A DNA stretch of 64,000 nucleotides, taken from contig NZ_JNIO01000002.1 of assembly GCF_000702545.1 (NCBI RefSeq), forward strand, positions 248,001-312,000. The letters run 5' to 3'. How positions within the stretch are numbered: the stretch's first letter is position 1; every line of letters begins with the position of its first letter. The notes under the pieces are model-generated. The model saw only the letters and a program-made list of their open reading frames with translations. It made no database searches and had not been told where the DNA came from. Shown piece by piece: positions 16,168 through 24,226 of the stretch. This DNA is from Selenomonas sp. AB3002 (GTDB lineage Bacteria; Bacillota; Negativicutes; Selenomonadales; Selenomonadaceae). The position numbers and the translations under genes are program-made.

Positions 16168-19010
16168 AACCCATCAAACTGACCCTGCAGGCCTTTGGCT
16201 CCTACGGGACAAAAACTGAGATTGACTTCACAGCCCCCCGGCAGAACCTCTTTCTCATCACTGGTGACACCGGCGCAGGCAAGACCACCATCTTCGATGC
16301 CCTGGTCTTTGCCCTCTACGGGGAAAACAGCTCCAATAACAATAAAAAAGCCAGCACCGATATGCAAAGCCAGTATATCGGCAGGGAAGTCACCCCTTTT
16401 GTGGAGCTGACTTTCAGCGAGCTTAACGGAGGACATGAAGATAGGTACACAGTCCGCCGCGTCCCCCACCACTTCCGCAAGCGTCTGCGGGGCAAGGGTG
16501 AGGATATTGAAACTAAGGAAGAAATCACCCTGACCCTGCCCGATGGCAGCGACTTCCTTGGCAAGATCAACGAAATCAACGCCAAACTGCAGGAAATCGT
16601 AGGGCTCACCAAGGAGCAATTCATGCAGGTGGGCATGATTGCCCAGGGAGAGTTCATGGAACTCTTGCGACTGGACTCCTCCAAGAAAAAGGAAATCTTC
16701 CGCCGCCTCTTCGGCACGGAAATCTTCGATGCCATTGTAAATGAACTGCGCTTGCGCAATAGCAGCATGCAGGGAGAAATGAATGACCTCCTGCAAAACT
16801 GCCAGAGCCGGGCAGAGGATATCTGCCTGCCCAAAGATCTCACCCTGGAAAATCCCCTGCCGGAACTCAAAGCAAGAGTGCTGGACAAGAAGAACAAGCC
16901 CAACATCGCAGAGCTGGAAAAGCTGGCAGAAGAACTTGCTGCCCTTACAGACAATCAGCATACCGAGCTGGACGAAATAACCAAGTCCTGGGAAGACACC
17001 ACCAGGAAGCGGGACGAGATAAACTCCCAGCTGGCCAAAGCTCAGGAACTGGAGAAAGCCTACCGACAGCTGGACAATATTTCGGGACAGGAAACAACAA
17101 AAGAGGAATTGCTGGCAAAACTGGAAAGCAGCACAAGGGCAGCACAGGAAAAAGAAAAATCTGCCCAGACTGCCGCCCAAGCCGCCCTGGCTTCCTATAC
17201 CGCCACCAAAACAAAAGTGGATGCCGCCCTCAGCCAGCTGGCAGAACTTGAAAACACCCAGAAATTGCTGGCAAGCACTAAAGCGCAACTTGAGGGTGCA
17301 GAGAAAAAGCTCAATGAAACAAAAACAACACAATCAGACTACACAGCTAAAATAAACAGCTGGCAACAGCAGGTGACAGCCCTCCCCGAAATCAAGGAAA
17401 AACTGGAACGAGCTAGGGGACAGCAGGAAAAGACCCGGGGCTGGGAAAACAAGCGTCTGAGCCTGCTTGACCTGCAAGCCAGGCTGACCACTGCCACCCA
17501 AAAAACTGCCGCCGCCCAGTCAGCCTATCTGGCACAGAAAAAGGTGTACCAGGAGAAGCTGGATTCATACCACAGGGAGCATCAGCGCTTCCTTGACGCC
17601 CAGGCCGGCGTGCTGGCCCAGAGCCTCAAAGATGGCTCTCCCTGCCCAGTATGCGGTTCCCTTGAGCACCCCCATCCCCACCAATTCGACCAGCAGGACA
17701 AGCCCCTGGAACGCCATGAACTGGAACTATTGCAAGCGAAAGCAGCCGAACTGAACAATCTGCAGATAGAGGCCTCCAATCGGGCCCAGAAGGAAAAAAC
17801 TGCCAAACAGGCGCTGGAAGAGCAGTTCAGCTCACAACTCAAAGAACTTTGCGAAGACCTGCACCAGCAGGCCAAGCTCATTGTCCCGGAAGATACCCCC
17901 CTCTCCTTTATAGAAGCCAGCCTGAAAAAATGGCAGAATCAAATAGCCGCCAAGCTGCAGGAATTGACCAAACAGGAAAATGACCTGACAGCCATACAGC
18001 AGGCCCTCTCCCAAAGCAGTGAAAAACTGCAGAAACTGCAGGAAGCCGCCGACCAAGCCGCAGAAAACAAGCAGAAGGCCGAGGGCGAAGTCCGGGCACT
18101 GGAGGGAAAGAGCAAGGCTCTCCAAGCCCAGCAAACGTACCCTGACAGCCAGGCAGCCCGAGCCGAACTAGCCGGCGCGGAAAGCACCCAAAAGGCAGCC
18201 CAAGACAAACTGCAGGAGGCCCAAAAGGCCAGCCAGTCAGCCCAGGCTGCCCTGCAACAGGCCAAAACCATCATAGCCTCCCTTGGCAATGCTCCCCGTC
18301 CGGATATGGAAGGGATAACCGCCCGCCAGCAGGAGATAAATGCCCTTTGGCAGACGCAGAACAGCAAGCAGCAGCATTTGCGGGATATGCTGAACCGGAA
18401 CGAAGCAGTGACCAAATATCTGAAAAGGAATCTGTCAGCCCGCCAGGACAAACTCCAGGAAGCCGCCTCGCTGGAAAGTCTCTACAACCGACTGTCGGGA
18501 AAAATCAGCGGCAGCCGCATGGACATCGAAACCTTCGTCCAGCGCCACTACCTGAGCCAGATTCTCATAGCCGCCAACCGGCGCTTTGCCGAAATGTCCG
18601 CTGGACAGTTTGAACTGCGGCTCATGCCCATTGAGGATGCAGGCCAGGGAAAAAACCGTGGCCTTGACCTGCGGGTCTACTCCACCGTCACCGGCCAGGA
18701 ACGGGACATCCGCACCCTCTCCGGTGGCGAGTCCTTTATGGCCGCCCTATCTCTTGCTCTCGGCCTCTCCGACCAGATTCAGGCCAACACCTCTGCCATC
18801 AATCTGGATATCATGTTCATAGACGAGGGCTTCGGCTCCCTGGACGATCACGCCAGAAGCCAGGCCATAAAAGTTCTCAAACGCCTCTCCGGCGGTGACA
18901 AGCTCATCGGCATCATCAGCCATGTGACAGAGCTCAAGCAGGAAATGGACAACCAGCTCCTGGTCACCAAGGACGAACACGGCAGCCACGCCCAGTGGCA
19001 GATAAGCTGA
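16164..19010 (+). CDS. sbcC: Exonuclease subunit SbcC (SMC-like ATPase)
   Basis: SbcC is the Rad50-like ATPase partner of SbcD; the product has 948 residues. Order: N-terminal Walker A GDTGAGKTTIFDAL (~residues 34-47), a first coiled coil rich in Glu/Lys/Gln, the zinc hook CPVCG (~residue 494) in SPCPVCGSLEHPHPH, a second coiled coil, then the ABC signature LSGGESFMAAL, Walker B LDIMFIDEGFGSLD and the switch His near the C-terminus. At 948 residues it is near the family norm of ~1,000-1,050, slightly short. It is followed by a strong terminator shared with the convergent ilvA. Confidence 0.97.
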   Translation: MKPIKLTLQAFGSYGTKTEIDFTAPRQNLFLITGDTGAGKTTIFDALVFALYGENSSNNNKKASTDMQSQYIGREVTPFVELTFSELNGGHEDRYTVRRVPHHFRKRLRGKGEDIETKEEITLTLPDGSDFLGKINEINAKLQEIVGLTKEQFMQVGMIAQGEFMELLRLDSSKKKEIFRRLFGTEIFDAIVNELRLRNSSMQGEMNDLLQNCQSRAEDICLPKDLTLENPLPELKARVLDKKNKPNIAELEKLAEELAALTDNQHTELDEITKSWEDTTRKRDEINSQLAKAQELEKAYRQLDNISGQETTKEELLAKLESSTRAAQEKEKSAQTAAQAALASYTATKTKVDAALSQLAELENTQKLLASTKAQLEGAEKKLNETKTTQSDYTAKINSWQQQVTALPEIKEKLERARGQQEKTRGWENKRLSLLDLQARLTTATQKTAAAQSAYLAQKKVYQEKLDSYHREHQRFLDAQAGVLAQSLKDGSPCPVCGSLEHPHPHQFDQQDKPLERHELELLQAKAAELNNLQIEASNRAQKEKTAKQALEEQFSSQLKELCEDLHQQAKLIVPEDTPLSFIEASLKKWQNQIAAKLQELTKQENDLTAIQQALSQSSEKLQKLQEAADQAAENKQKAEGEVRALEGKSKALQAQQTYPDSQAARAELAGAESTQKAAQDKLQEAQKASQSAQAALQQAKTIIASLGNAPRPDMEGITARQQEINALWQTQNSKQQHLRDMLNRNEAVTKYLKRNLSARQDKLQEAASLESLYNRLSGKISGSRMDIETFVQRHYLSQILIAANRRFAEMSAGQFELRLMPIEDAGQGKNRGLDLRVYSTVTGQERDIRTLSGGESFMAALSLALGLSDQIQANTSAINLDIMFIDEGFGSLDDHARSQAIKVLKRLSGGDKLIGIISHVTELKQEMDNQLLVTKDEHGSHAQWQIS

Positions 19011-19046
19011 AAAAGGGGACTGACCAAATTCCGGTCAGTCCCCTTT
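19011..19046. terminator. Bidirectional terminator between sbcC and ilvA
   Basis: AAGGGGACTGACC and its complement GGTCAGTCCCCTT flank a 7-nt loop, with an A-run on the left and a T-run on the right. It lies between convergent genes and can serve both. Confidence 0.9.
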
Positions 19047-19058
19047 GCCTTTCAAGCT

Positions 19059-20327
19059 TCAATAAACCCTGCTGATTTCAAACCCGTTCTTCTCCAGGGC
19101 CTTCACAATCCGCTGGATATGTTCCTCATTGTGGGTCTCACAAGTCACGGTCAGCTGTACCTTCTTGAAGGAGTCCGTCACCATGGCCTGGTTGTGGTCC
19201 AGCTTGATGACATTGGCATTCTCATCTGTGAGGATCTGCGCCACCTTCAGCAGCTGGCCCGGCTTGTCCGGCAACTGCACGGCGAAGGCGAAGACACGAC
19301 CGCGGGCGATAAGGGCCTTGTCTATGAGGGCAGAAATGGTGGAGATGTCGATATTGCCGCCGCTGACGATGGGCACCACCTTCTTGCCCTTGAGGCTCTC
19401 AGGCAGCTTGTCAAGGCCGGCCAGAGCCAGCACCCCTGCCCCCTCGGCAATGAGCTTGTGCTTCTCAATGAGGGAAAGCAGTGCGCCCATGATTTCCATT
19501 TCCGACACGGTGATGATACCATCCAGATATTTCTTGCAGAACTCATAGGTGAGGGTTCCTGCCGTCTTCACAGCGCAGCCGTCAGCCACCGTATCAGCGC
19601 TGGACAGGGTCACAATCTTGCCCTGCTGCTGGGCGGCCTGCATGCAAGCGGCATTCTCCGGCTCCACGCCGTAGACCTTCACATGGGGAGCCGCCAGTTT
19701 CGTAGCCAGAGCCACTCCGGAGGCAAAACCGCCGCCGCCGATGGGCACCAGGATAGCATCCACATCCTTCAGGTCCTGCACGATTTCCAGAGCCGTAGTG
19801 CCCTGTCCCAGAAGCACCTGCAGGTCATTGAAGGGATGCACATACACATAGCCGTGCTTCTTCTGCAGTTCCAGGCTGTGAGCATAGGCATCATCAAAGC
19901 CATCACCAAAGAGCACAACTTCTGCCCCCAGCGCCTTGGTGCCCTCAACTTTGAGGATAGGCGTGGTGGCCGGCATGCAGATGACCGCCTTCACACCCAG
20001 CTTCTGGGCGGCATAGGCCACCCCCTGGGCATGATTGCCAGCGGAAGCGGTGATAACCCCGCGCTTCCTCTCTTCCTCACTGAGCTGGCTGATCTTGTTG
20101 TAAGCCCCACGCAGCTTGAATGCCCCCGTATGCTGCAGATTCTCCGGCTTCATATAGACATCGCAGCCAGATATTTCAGAGAAGAAATCACTGTGGACAA
20201 GCTCCGTATGCCGGGCTACTCCCTCCAGCTGCTGGGCTGCTTTATACACATCGGCAATGGTGGTATTCGCCACTACATCTGCCTCGCTCTTTTTGACAAC
20301 CTTTTCCTGCTGTTCCTCTTTCGACAT
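19059..20327 (-). CDS. ilvA: Threonine ammonia-lyase with ACT domain
   Basis: The 422-residue PLP enzyme converts threonine to 2-oxobutyrate. The PLP Lys lies in HTGAFKLRGA (~residues 66-75), the phosphate-binding loop in GGGGFASG (~197-204), and ASAGNHAQGVA (~93-103) is conserved. An ACT domain occupies the last ~85 residues (DKPGQLLKVAQIL). The length, with a single ACT domain, matches the shorter form of the enzyme. A ~25-residue Lys/Glu-rich extension precedes the core. The promoter overlaps a palindrome, so repression is likely. Both biosynthetic (isoleucine) and catabolic roles remain open; no ilv genes are adjacent. Confidence 0.93.
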   Translation of the reverse strand: MSKEEQQEKVVKKSEADVVANTTIADVYKAAQQLEGVARHTELVHSDFFSEISGCDVYMKPENLQHTGAFKLRGAYNKISQLSEEERKRGVITASAGNHAQGVAYAAQKLGVKAVICMPATTPILKVEGTKALGAEVVLFGDGFDDAYAHSLELQKKHGYVYVHPFNDLQVLLGQGTTALEIVQDLKDVDAILVPIGGGGFASGVALATKLAAPHVKVYGVEPENAACMQAAQQQGKIVTLSSADTVADGCAVKTAGTLTYEFCKKYLDGIITVSEMEIMGALLSLIEKHKLIAEGAGVLALAGLDKLPESLKGKKVVPIVSGGNIDISTISALIDKALIARGRVFAFAVQLPDKPGQLLKVAQILTDENANVIKLDHNQAMVTDSFKKVQLTVTCETHNEEHIQRIVKALEKNGFEISRVY

Positions 20328-20350
20328 TATGACGGCCCCCTGTTTTACAA

Positions 20351-20403
20351 TGTTACACCTTTTCGTTCATTAAAGTGTAACATCAGAGAGGACGCTTTGT
20401 CAA
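20351..20403 (-). promoter_or_regulatory. ilvA promoter with overlapping operator-like palindrome
   Basis: On the minus strand TTGACA (20403-20398) is followed after 17 bp by a TTACAC-type -10. That -10 lies within TGTTACAC, which repeats as its exact complement GTGTAACA 16 bp away (20351-20358 and 20375-20382). The palindrome thus covers the -10 and the early transcribed region, the usual place for a repressor. The half-site spacing (24 bp centre to centre) puts both on nearly the same DNA face. The regulator is unknown. Confidence 0.6.
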
Positions 20404-20420
20404 TCAGAAACAGGCACACA

Positions 20421-21116
20421 TTACGCAGAGATATTTCTCAACCGTTCTTCCAGCTTATCCCGCAGTTCCTGCAAACCTCCCACATACTTATCAAATATAG
20501 CCTGCAGCACCACCTGTGCTTTCTCTTCATCATATACATGGATAGCCACATTCCTGTTTTTCAGCATTTCCAACCATACCTTCTCATCTGTCAGCCACCC
20601 TAGTCCATAAGCTGCCTTGAATATTTCCCTAGGCGAGCCAGTGGCTGCTTCTGCCACACCGTACAAGGTCAGTACCTCTTTCAATGCCTTCCATGCCAGT
20701 TCAAAAGTGAGGTTGAACTGGCCAATGACTCCCATACGGTAAATCTCGTTCCTTGACGACATTTCTATATCCACTTGTTCAAGAACCTTCAAGCAGCCTG
20801 CGAATGCCTGATATTTTTTCATCTCTCCGCCCAATTCATACATATCTATCCCATCCCTATCTATCTCTTTCTGCAATTCAGCAGAAATTCCCTCATCCAA
20901 ATTGACTACATCAAAGGAGAGCAAAGTATCGGTATTATCTTCCACCTCAAGGGAAAACCCCAGCACATCTCCGCCTGCCACCGCTAAATCTATATCACTG
21001 CGAGGATGATTTGTCCCCCGTGCCCGTGAGCCAAAAAGCAATAATTTCTCTATCTTATACTTTCTGGCCAGTGTCACAATTTCCCTCACCAATCTATCAG
21101 GTATATCCAGCTTCAT
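20421..21116 (-). CDS. Fused MNT nucleotidyltransferase and HEPN (HI0074-like) protein
   Basis: This 231-residue protein joins two domains that are usually separate genes. Residues ~1-100 are a minimal nucleotidyltransferase: LLLFGSRARGTNHPRSDIDLAV fits GS-x10-D-x-D (LLLFGSRARG then TNHPRSDIDLAV), with a third acidic residue in LLSFDVVNL. Residues ~101-231 resemble the HI0074/HepT 'substrate-binding' domain, with FELAWKALKEVL and the R-x4-H motif RNVAIH (~188-193) of HEPN ribonucleases. Separate MntA/HepT pairs are toxin-antitoxin modules in which MntA AMPylates HepT. A fusion would place both in cis. It stands alone between ilvA and usp genes. Function is inferred from motifs only. Confidence 0.8.
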   Translation of the reverse strand: MKLDIPDRLVREIVTLARKYKIEKLLLFGSRARGTNHPRSDIDLAVAGGDVLGFSLEVEDNTDTLLSFDVVNLDEGISAELQKEIDRDGIDMYELGGEMKKYQAFAGCLKVLEQVDIEMSSRNEIYRMGVIGQFNLTFELAWKALKEVLTLYGVAEAATGSPREIFKAAYGLGWLTDEKVWLEMLKNRNVAIHVYDEEKAQVVLQAIFDKYVGGLQELRDKLEERLRNISA

Positions 21117-21253
21117 TATTTCACCTGCGCTTCCCAGTATCTACAATGTTTCTTTGCCATCATCATAACTAAAAGCAAGAAAACTTTCAAGCTCTGGAGG
21201 GTTTTTCCCCTCTTAGCACGAATATCTCAAGTAAACAACAAGGGGGAATGTCC

Positions 21254-21781
21254 ATGAAAAGAAAAAGAATCCTGGTACCGGTGGACGGCTCGGAGGGTTC
21301 GGCCCAGGCCATCAGCCTGGCAGGAGATTTGGCACTTTCCACCGGCTGCACCTTGGACATACTCCATGTTTCCTACTTCGACAGTAAGACAGACAGTCAG
21401 GCAGACAGCTGGTTGCCTGAGGAAGTGGCCGGTGCCGTAGGCGACCAGCAGCAGGAAGTGCTGGACAGGGCACGGAAGAGCCTGCCTGAGGGGTTGTCGG
21501 CTGATTTTCACCTGCGCACAGGGAATCCCGTAGAAGAAATCCTGCGCTTCGCCCACCAGCAGCAGGACTGGCTCATTGTGGTTGGAGGCAGAGGCCTGGG
21601 AGCCGTGGAAGGTTTCCTCATGGGCAGCATCAGCCAGCAGCTGCTGGAAGAATCCCCTGTATCGGTACTGATTGCCAGGAATCCAAAGGATGTGCCTCAT
21701 AGAGAAGAAGGCATGTTCTCAAGTTTTTCCCAATTGACGGATCTGGTGAAGAAAACCCTTCCCCCATTGAACCGAAAGTAA
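21254..21781 (+). CDS. Universal stress protein, UspA family (copy 1)
   Basis: The 175-residue cytoplasmic Usp has the N-terminal ILVPVDGSEGSAQA and the ATP-binding signature G-x2-G-x9-G-S/T seen in GRGLGAVEGFLMGS (~residues 115-128). A ~35-residue tail beyond the Usp core is unlike copy 2. The start at 21254 is chosen because AAGGGGG lies 7 nt before it, whereas the ATG at 21248 would touch that site. It lies 30 bp before a second Usp gene, so the two form an operon. Roles in stress survival are known for the family; the trigger here is unknown. Confidence 0.93.
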   Translation: MKRKRILVPVDGSEGSAQAISLAGDLALSTGCTLDILHVSYFDSKTDSQADSWLPEEVAGAVGDQQQEVLDRARKSLPEGLSADFHLRTGNPVEEILRFAHQQQDWLIVVGGRGLGAVEGFLMGSISQQLLEESPVSVLIARNPKDVPHREEGMFSSFSQLTDLVKKTLPPLNRK

Positions 21782-21811
21782 ATTTACAAATAAAGTCAGG
21801 AGGTCTTTTAT

Positions 21812-22231
21812 ATGGAAATCAAAAACATTCTGGTGCCCGTAGACGGCTCCGAAGGCTCTGACCGCGCCATCACCCATGCCATCTCCATGGCAGAGGTCTG
21901 CAATGCCAAATTGAACTTCCTATATGTGGCCAACATCAACCAGCTGGCCATCAACGCATGTCTCTCCGACGCCATCCTGGAAGCCGTCACCAAGGCCGGC
22001 AACGTCATCCTTGACCGGGCCATGGAAATGGTGCCCTCGGGCATCGCGAAGGAAGCCTTCTCAGAAACGGGCTCTCCTGCTGTGGTCATCCTGGACTTTG
22101 CCACCAGCAACAACGCCGACCTCATCGTCATGGGCAGCCGTGGCCTGGGTATCGTCAAAGGCGTGCTTCTGGGCAGTGTCAGCCAGTACATCGTAGAGCA
22201 GGCCAAGTGCCCCGTACTGGTAGTCAAATAG
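21812..22231 (+). CDS. Universal stress protein, UspA family (copy 2)
   Basis: The 139-residue Usp has NILVPVDGSEGSDRA at the N-terminus and GSRGLGIVKGVLLGS (~residues 108-122) as ATP-binding loop, ending VEQAKCPVLVVK as is typical. Its length equals the family core, unlike the longer copy 1. AGGAGG precedes the start. The pair looks like a tandem duplication that has diverged well. A terminator follows. Confidence 0.95.
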   Translation: MEIKNILVPVDGSEGSDRAITHAISMAEVCNAKLNFLYVANINQLAINACLSDAILEAVTKAGNVILDRAMEMVPSGIAKEAFSETGSPAVVILDFATSNNADLIVMGSRGLGIVKGVLLGSVSQYIVEQAKCPVLVVK

Positions 22232-22260
22232 CTCCCCCATAATACCATTTTCCATAGAGA

Positions 22261-22284
22261 AAGCCCGGCCGAAAAGCCGGGCTT
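22261..22284. terminator. Terminator after usp genes
   Basis: AAGCCCGGC-CGAAAA-GCCGGGCTT hairpin followed by T-rich sequence on the plus strand. It lies between convergent genes and may serve both. Confidence 0.85.
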
Positions 22285-22310
22285 TCTTGTTGCCTGTGGA
22301 ATTACAGCTT

Positions 22311-22874
22311 TCAAAACTTCAGATACTCTCTCAGCTTAGGGAAGTCGATGAAGCTCTTTTCTTCCGGGTGCTTCTCAAAGTAGTGCTGATGCTCCTCCTC
22401 TGCCCTTTGGAAATTTCTCAAGGGCAGGGCCAGAGCATGGCATTGACGGGCCAGCTTTGGATTGCTGTTGGGGTCATTGAGGGTCAGCCCCCCTTCACTC
22501 ACCGCCGAAGGCTTGCCCCGGCTGGCAATGAAATTCAGATGCAGCTGCACCTGTGGCTCGTCCTCACCGGAGGCGTAGAACACACCTGCCCGGTACTGCT
22601 CCCCCCTGGCTTCCCCCTGTCCGTCAGGCACATAGGGATTCACCACAGCAAAAAGCACATCCATCAGCTGGGACAGGTCCGTTTTCTTGGGGTTGAAAGC
22701 TACTTCCACCCCCATATAGGCACGGGCAGTGCCAGAGGAAACGGACTCAAAGTCCGTCTCCCCTTCACCGTTGATATAGCCTGTGCAGGTATCTGTCACG
22801 CCAGGCAGGCTCCTGAATACCTCCTGCAGCTCGTGGAAGTCTCCCCCGGAAAAATAGATTTTCTTGGTATACAT
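22311..22874 (-). CDS. MsrA-fold protein lacking the catalytic cysteine
   Basis: The 187-residue protein aligns by eye with peptide methionine sulfoxide reductase A but the active-site GCFW is replaced. YFSGGDFHELQEVF (residues ~7-20) stands where MsrA has Y-F-A-G-G-C-F-W-G: Cys becomes Asp (codon GAC) and Trp becomes His. The conserved H-A-E is also changed (YMGVEVAFNP). Fold-specific parts remain, such as TGYINGEGE, RGEQYRAGVFY and the C-terminal EEEHQHYFEKHP. Methionine sulfoxide reduction by the usual mechanism is therefore unlikely. It starts 1 bp after the meaB stop, so it is coupled to the methylmalonyl-CoA mutase operon. Its true role is unknown. Confidence 0.75.
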   Translation of the reverse strand: MYTKKIYFSGGDFHELQEVFRSLPGVTDTCTGYINGEGETDFESVSSGTARAYMGVEVAFNPKKTDLSQLMDVLFAVVNPYVPDGQGEARGEQYRAGVFYASGEDEPQVQLHLNFIASRGKPSAVSEGGLTLNDPNSNPKLARQCHALALPLRNFQRAEEEHQHYFEKHPEEKSFIDFPKLREYLKF

Positions 22875-22875
22875 C

Positions 22876-24066
22876 TCACTTCTCCTTTTCCGGGTGGAAG
22901 AGATCCACCTGCCGCATGGCGGCCCGCTTCACGTCAAAGAGGTTGATAAGCTCCGCCACTGCCTGGGTGGGCGACACCACGCCTTGCAGCACCGCCTCCC
23001 GGATTTCCGGCATGCGGCCTGTCACCACCGCATCCTCAAAGAATAGGTTGTGCAGGTGCTCGTCAATCATGCTGTGCATCCAGTCCAGCAGTTGCCCGTC
23101 ACGGCGCTTCTGCCAGACACCGCTTTCAGTGGTCATCTTCTGGAAGGCCCGGATGACCTCCCACAGCTCCTTCAGGCCCGTTTTTTCCAGCGCGGAGCAC
23201 AGGTAAGCATGGGTGGGCCAGCCCGGCGTAGCAGGGCGGATATACTCTATCATGCGCTCGTACTGTCCCCGGGACACCTGGGCCTTGGTCAGGTTGTCGC
23301 CATCAGCCTTGTTGATGACGATGGCATCTGCCAGTTCCATGATGCCCTTCTTGATGCCCTGCAGCTCATCACCCGCCCCTGTCAGCACCACCAGCAGGAA
23401 GAAATCCACCATGGAGCGCACGGTAGTTTCCGACTGGCCTACACCTACGGTTTCGATGATGATGACATCATAGCCCGCCGCCTCGCACATGAGCATGGTC
23501 TCCCGGCTCTTGCGGGCCACGCCCCCCAAAGTCCCCCCTGCGGGGGAAGGGCGGATAAAGGCCTCAGGCCGTCTGGACAGGGTCCCCATCCGGGTCTTGT
23601 CTCCCAGTATGGAGCCCTTGGTGACGGAACTGGTGGGGTCAACAGTGAGCACTGCCACCCTGTGGCCTGCATCGCAGAGCATATTGCCGAAGGCCTCTAT
23701 CATGGTGCTCTTGCCCGCCCCCGGCACGCCGGTGATGCCGATGCGCAGGGCCTTGCCTGTCCTGGGCAGCAGCCTCTGCAGCACCCGCTGAGCCTTGGCA
23801 AAGTGCCTGGGGCTGTTGCTCTCAATGAGGGTGATGGCCCGGGAAAGGGTCATGCGGTCACCCCGCGCAACCCCTTCCACATAGTCATCCTCAGACATTA
23901 TCATCTTCCGCTTGGGCTTCAGCTTCCCGCTGGCCAGAGCGGGATTGATATTGCCCACGGTAGTGTCCTTGATGCCGTCAATGCCGCTCATGACGGAACA
24001 GGCGAATTTGTCATTCTTTTCCTCAGGCACCCAGCTTGGCTTACTGGTAGTATATTTTTGCTCCAT
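22876..24066 (-). CDS. meaB: Methylmalonyl-CoA mutase-associated GTPase MeaB
   Basis: The 396-residue P-loop GTPase of the ArgK/MeaB family guards and reloads adenosylcobalamin in methylmalonyl-CoA mutase. Walker A is GVPGAGKST (~residues 114-122), followed by VDPTSSVTKGSILGDKTRM with the switch residues, ETVGVGQSE and the NKADGDN guanine-specificity motif. An N-terminal tail of ~60 residues precedes the family core. GGGGAGGAGG precedes the start. It lies 160 bp after mutB, with a three-hairpin repeat in the gap, and its stop is 1 bp from the MsrA-like start. Confidence 0.95.
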   Translation of the reverse strand: MEQKYTTSKPSWVPEEKNDKFACSVMSGIDGIKDTTVGNINPALASGKLKPKRKMIMSEDDYVEGVARGDRMTLSRAITLIESNSPRHFAKAQRVLQRLLPRTGKALRIGITGVPGAGKSTMIEAFGNMLCDAGHRVAVLTVDPTSSVTKGSILGDKTRMGTLSRRPEAFIRPSPAGGTLGGVARKSRETMLMCEAAGYDVIIIETVGVGQSETTVRSMVDFFLLVVLTGAGDELQGIKKGIMELADAIVINKADGDNLTKAQVSRGQYERMIEYIRPATPGWPTHAYLCSALEKTGLKELWEVIRAFQKMTTESGVWQKRRDGQLLDWMHSMIDEHLHNLFFEDAVVTGRMPEIREAVLQGVVSPTQAVAELINLFDVKRAAMRQVDLFHPEKEK

Positions 24067-24097
24067 TAGTTCCTCCTCCCCAAAAGACCATTGTAAC

Positions 24098-24208
24098 GGC
24101 GTCCATGGATGGACGCCTCCTGTGGCCGTGTGAATTTAGGATAAATTCAAGGACACGTTTTCTTTTGGTTCGTTTTCTTTGCGCCAAAGAAAATGAACAG
24201 CCGAAACT
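24098..24208. repeat. Three-hairpin repeat, copy 1 (mutB-meaB gap)
   Basis: The 111-bp module has three foldbacks in a row: GGCGTCCATGGATGGACGCC, then GTG..TGAATTT-AGGA-TAAATTCA..CAC, then TTTTCTTTG-CGC-CAAAGAAAA. It ends with GAACAGCCGAAAC. A second copy is at 32725-32828 in the same orientation with paired substitutions. Both lie just 3' of a minus-strand stop codon. Confidence 0.75.
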
Positions 24209-24226
24209 AAAATAAGCAATCTAAAC

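Noticed and set aside
22840-22860. Selenocysteine at the MsrA-like active site
   Set aside because: The codon is GAC, not TGA, and there is no frame disruption, so Asp is truly encoded.
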